This document shows, piece after piece, positions 63,802 through 64,000 of a DNA stretch of 64,000 nucleotides; position 1 is the first letter of the stretch, and the number at the start of each line of letters is the position of its first letter. A model generated the notes under the pieces. It saw nothing but the letters and a program-made list of their open reading frames with translations, ran no database searches and had not been told where the DNA came from. Position numbers and translations under genes: made by a program. Source of the DNA: DUTS01 sp050951605 (GTDB lineage Bacteria; Bacillota; Peptococcia; DRI-13; DTU073). The stretch is taken from the NCBI GenBank assembly GCA_050951605.1, contig JBMNJJ010000009.1, forward strand, positions 1 through 64,000, written 5' to 3'.

Positions 63802-64000
63802 ATGATTTTAAAAATGCAGGTAAGAATAATTCAGCAGGGGCAAAGGTTAAAAGAAAGTGTAAAAAAACATGTGGGTAATGAAAGAGGAGATATGGTGGCG
63901 ACAATCGGGTGGATGGCTTTGACAGCAGTGATTCTTGTTTTGATTTATGCCATCCTTAAAAATTGGCTCCCGGGTTTTATGGGTGGGATTACCGATAAAA
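63802..64000 (+). CDS. Flp/TadE-like prepilin-type small protein, cut by window end
   Basis: ATG 63802 behind GAAGGAGGT. 66 codons are visible: a basic N-terminus (~1-35), the pilin-like junction NERGDMVATIGWMALTAV with a hydrophobic helix (~37-57), then a short polar tail still open at the edge. Position directly after tadC supports a pilin or pseudopilin. A prepilin peptidase gene would be expected further downstream. Confidence 0.65.
   Translation, partial: MILKMQVRIIQQGQRLKESVKKHVGNERGDMVATIGWMALTAVILVLIYAILKNWLPGFMGGITDK

Noticed and set aside
1..64000. CRISPR array, rRNA, tRNA or replication origin
   Set aside because: No regularly spaced direct repeats, no rRNA/tRNA-like sequences and no dnaA-box clusters were recognised on either strand.

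Overview
The window looks like chromosomal DNA of a low-GC, anaerobic, spore-forming Firmicute of the class Clostridia, possibly Peptococcaceae-like. The clues are a CotF-type spore coat protein, oxygen-sensitive NADH/ferredoxin-type iron-sulfur oxidoreductase subunits with MetV-like domains, FeoAB, low-GC codon use, strong AGGAGG ribosome sites and TTG/GTG starts. I saw no rRNA, tRNA, CRISPR array or replication origin, and I cannot name the species.

Layout. 1-7.8 kb: sensing and envelope regulation (5'-truncated BlaR1-type M56 peptidase; PadR regulator with DUF2812 partner under a large palindromic operator; ECF sigma and anti-sigma pair), a spore coat protein and a frameshifted DUF4846 lipoprotein. 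8-12 kb: a four-gene NADH-dehydrogenase-like operon (NuoE, NuoF, a MetV-like protein, and a MetV-NuoG fusion) with no catalytic partner nearby. 12-13.6 kb: a compact operon of an AhpD-like thiol protein, a free lipoyl-carrier domain and a lipoate ligase, which is the most system-like candidate. 13.7-22.8 kb: a FetAB-like exporter, then two near-identical copies of a two-gene secreted-protein unit (stalk domain plus CARDB protein). Each copy ends in an IS200/IS605 TnpB relict, and a HepT/MntA toxin-antitoxin pair sits between them. 22.9-30.8 kb: a complete Wadjet (JetD-A-B-C) anti-plasmid system with intact long ORFs.

30.8-39.7 kb: housekeeping and metal genes (Mn-dependent pyrophosphatase, HAD phosphatase, DtxR-FeoA-FeoB under a clear operator, CDF efflux, DegV, CsaA, broken YjbQ). 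40-50 kb: a HIRAN protein, an unknown anchored protein bracketed by fragments of ogt and ung, DNA repair genes (ung, an Nth-like glycosylase, RadC), YfcE, ThpR, an orphan MNT protein, toxin remnants and an aminotransferase. 50-64 kb: a nitroreductase, a cluster of four small XRE regulators around a divergent operator region, a roughly 1,845-codon RCC1/cadherin-like/GLUG/LamG surface protein, and a Tad-type pilus locus (two CpaE-like proteins, CpaF, TadB, TadC, a pilin-like protein running off the window).

Two window-wide patterns stand out. First, a family of five short dispersed elements (promoter-like start plus AAAAGGCTATTGA/TCAATAGCCTTTT hairpin) sits at gene ends, three times as a leader of the next gene. 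Second, many genes, mainly beyond 39 kb, are split by single-base indels that are mostly +1 and have clean coding on both sides. That looks more like insertion-type sequence error, or very recent decay, than old pseudogenes. I therefore annotate such genes across the break.
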